From positions 1 to 6,090 of the forward strand of contig JBKQWK010000176.1 of assembly GCA_052139595.1 (NCBI GenBank): a stretch of DNA of 6,090 bases. Direction: 5' to 3'. Below, in pieces: positions 4,437 through 6,090 of the stretch (positions within the stretch are counted from its first letter, which is position 1; each line of letters opens with the position of its first letter). This stretch comes from JBKQWK01 sp052139595 (GTDB taxonomy: Bacteria > Actinomycetota > Thermoleophilia > UBA2241). The notes under the pieces are model-generated. The model did no database searches. It was not told the origin of the DNA and saw only the letters and a program-made list of their open reading frames with translations. Both the position numbers and the translations under genes were made by a program.

Positions 4437-6090
4437 TTGCTCAAGCGAGGAGTAATCGTGGTTGCCGTGCTGGCACTCGCTTTGATGCTCACGGCATCGG
4501 CGTACGCCTCCAACGGCTACCGCAACACGTATTCGCCGTCGACGGTGTGCTCGGTCTGCCACAGCCCAGGCTCCCCAGTACAAATGCCGGCAGCGGATCT
4601 CGTCTACCAGGCGTGGGCGACCAGTGCGCATGCCAATTCAGCCATCAACCCCACACCGACAGGCGGGCTGGCCGACAACGCTCTGCCTACGTCGCGGGGA
4701 GCAAGCTGCGCCGGCTGCCACTCGGGCAACTACAACCCGGCCCAGGACGTGCCAGTTGCCGGTGCAACCCCTGTGGTGTACCCGACTGTCGTCGATACGG
4801 CGAACCCGAATAACGCCTTCACTGAGCCGGATATCGGCTGCTCAAGCTGCCACTACGGCACGAGCGTCGGCGCTGGTACATCGGTCAACCCCGAGGCCGA
4901 CCCGGCCGACACGGCACACATGTCACCTCTTGGTAACCTGGCCAACCCGCAGATCTGCGGTCAGTGCCACTCGCACTACGCGACCAACGTGACTCCGTAT
5001 GCGCTGGCTACTCCCGTGCCCGGCGGCACGATCAGCAATGCCATGTACCCACTTGGCTATAACGGCCTCGGCAGCGCGACAACGACGCCGCCGTGGACGC
5101 CCAATTCACTGAGCGCCCTGATCAACGTGCCAACGCCGACCGCGAGCCAGACCGCTCTGCCTTTCTGGTCGGGTGGCCAGGCTGAGCTGTCGCACAACGG
5201 CGGCGGCGATGAGTACGTGGAATGGGCCGAGACTCTCGGCCAGACCGTAAACGGTGCTCCAGTTACGTCGCATGCTAACGCACTCGCTACCCTGCAGGCG
5301 ATGATGCCCGACCCGAGCAATCCTTCGGCGCCGGCCAACGCCTTCCTCAACTCCTGTCTGCAGTGCCACTCGACCGACTACCGGATCGACGCCGCCGCCG
5401 GGCAGGCTACACCGACCATCGCAACAGCCAAGTACGGCATTACTTGCGTCGCTTGCCACGACCCGCACAGCGCGCCGCAGCAAGCCAATGGTCAGCCCGT
5501 CGCCGGCACGAACACGGCCATGTGGAGCGCAGCTAATCCGCAGCTGGCTACCTCGGAAAGCACGCTCTGCATTCAGTGCCACACCGGCCAGATTGCCGCT
5601 CCCGCGACAGTCAATGACGTGACCCAGTACGCCATGTTCCCAGCCGGCCAAGAGGTGCACAACGCCACCAAAGAGATGATGGGTGGCTACGGCGCCCTCA
5701 ACGGTGTCGCTACCAGCGCCACTTCGAAGCCGTCCCCGCTCATTGGCCAAGCCAGCGTCCATAAGGCAGCTGACTGCGTCGAGTGCCACATGGTGTCAAC
5801 CGGTTACGACACGCACGACAACACGGCCAGCGGGGCAAATCACGTCTTCGCCATCGTTACGCCGAGCGAAGCGGCCTCGCAACTGACGTCGTTCAACGTA
5901 ACGGTCAACGGCGTCAGTGCACCGCAAACCATGCCCGTTTCGTCCTGCTCAGGTGCAGGCGTGACCTGCCACGGCAACAGCGGGAACCAGTTGGCGGCGC
6001 AGATGCAGGGTGCTATGGATTCAATTCAGTCCGGCATGCAGGACGCTATCAATGCAGTGTCCACACAGCTGGCCCTCGATGCGAATCGCA
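4437..6090 (+). CDS. Secreted multiheme c-type cytochrome (partial, 3' end outside window)
   Basis: This exported electron-transfer protein is visible for 551 residues, still open at the window edge. A Sec signal peptide has Lys-Arg at 3-4, a hydrophobic core (6-18) and a likely cut after AYA (22-24). Eight CXXCH heme-binding motifs begin at residues 38 (CSVCH), 91 (CAGCH), 135 (CSSCH), 174 (CGQCH), 307 (CLQCH), 337 (CVACH), 378 (CIQCH) and 447 (CVECH). A possible ninth, non-standard site is C504-x6-C511-H512. Other histidines that could be distal ligands include 65, 161, 253, 279, 344, 442 and 469. The CVACHDPHS segment resembles NrfA/cytochrome c554-like multiheme families, but no CXXCK site typical of nitrite reductase NrfA is present. 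From about residue 518 a methionine/glutamine-rich segment looks helical. It probably acts in periplasmic or cell-surface electron transfer; the redox partner is unknown. An in-frame TTG at 4389 with its own ribosome binding site would add 16 residues. Confidence 0.93.
   Translation, partial: MLKRGVIVVAVLALALMLTASAYASNGYRNTYSPSTVCSVCHSPGSPVQMPAADLVYQAWATSAHANSAINPTPTGGLADNALPTSRGASCAGCHSGNYNPAQDVPVAGATPVVYPTVVDTANPNNAFTEPDIGCSSCHYGTSVGAGTSVNPEADPADTAHMSPLGNLANPQICGQCHSHYATNVTPYALATPVPGGTISNAMYPLGYNGLGSATTTPPWTPNSLSALINVPTPTASQTALPFWSGGQAELSHNGGGDEYVEWAETLGQTVNGAPVTSHANALATLQAMMPDPSNPSAPANAFLNSCLQCHSTDYRIDAAAGQATPTIATAKYGITCVACHDPHSAPQQANGQPVAGTNTAMWSAANPQLATSESTLCIQCHTGQIAAPATVNDVTQYAMFPAGQEVHNATKEMMGGYGALNGVATSATSKPSPLIGQASVHKAADCVECHMVSTGYDTHDNTASGANHVFAIVTPSEAASQLTSFNVTVNGVSAPQTMPVSSCSGAGVTCHGNSGNQLAAQMQGAMDSIQSGMQDAINAVSTQLALDANR

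Noticed and set aside
5106..5789. A 227-codon minus-strand frame opposite the cytochrome.
   Set aside because: The plus-strand frame has eight CXXCH motifs and a signal peptide, so the reverse frame is a shadow.

Overview
This is a high-GC bacterial window with four protein genes in two oppositely oriented blocks. On the minus strand, dnaK is followed by a small heat-shock protein gene (hsp20), forming a compact protein-folding operon. On the plus strand lie an AI-2E family membrane protein gene and then a secreted multiheme c-type cytochrome that runs off the right edge.

Layout. Positions 1-46 hold a very GC-rich hairpin just after the hsp20 stop. hsp20 occupies 44-517 and dnaK 604-2505, both on the minus strand with strong ribosome binding sites. 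The dnaK promoter (2541-2570) has a perfect TTGACA -35 element. It is overlapped by an imperfect inverted repeat of the HAIR type, which is the operator of the heat-shock repressor HspR. The divergent leader (2571-2812) before the AI-2E gene contains three perfect inverted repeats. The AI-2E family gene is 2813-3991. A gap of about 400 bases (3992-4388) then holds a candidate promoter, a hairpin, a strikingly C-rich and G-poor tract, and a terminator-like hairpin. Two near-perfect Shine-Dalgarno sequences 50 bases apart follow, and then the cytochrome gene (4437 to beyond 6090).

The genes fall into two jobs. DnaK (Hsp70) and Hsp20 act together in the cytoplasm: Hsp20 holds unfolding proteins and DnaK refolds them with ATP. 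The usual partners grpE, dnaJ and a repressor gene are not between or beside them here. The cytochrome has a Sec signal peptide, eight CXXCH heme sites and a possible ninth unusual one in the visible part. It points to respiration or extracellular/periplasmic electron transfer in an anaerobic or metal/nitrogen-cycling organism. No link between the cytochrome and its neighbours is evident.

Organism. GC content is high, TTG and GTG starts are used, and a HAIR-type operator is present, which suggests an actinobacterial lineage. However, DnaK carries the lobe-I insert that classical Actinobacteria and Firmicutes lack. A deep-branching Actinobacteriota group or Chloroflexota therefore seems plausible, but the phylum cannot be fixed from this window. 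I see no mobile element, tRNA, rRNA or CRISPR array. The most distinctive parts are the cytochrome's control region and its possible CX6CH heme site.
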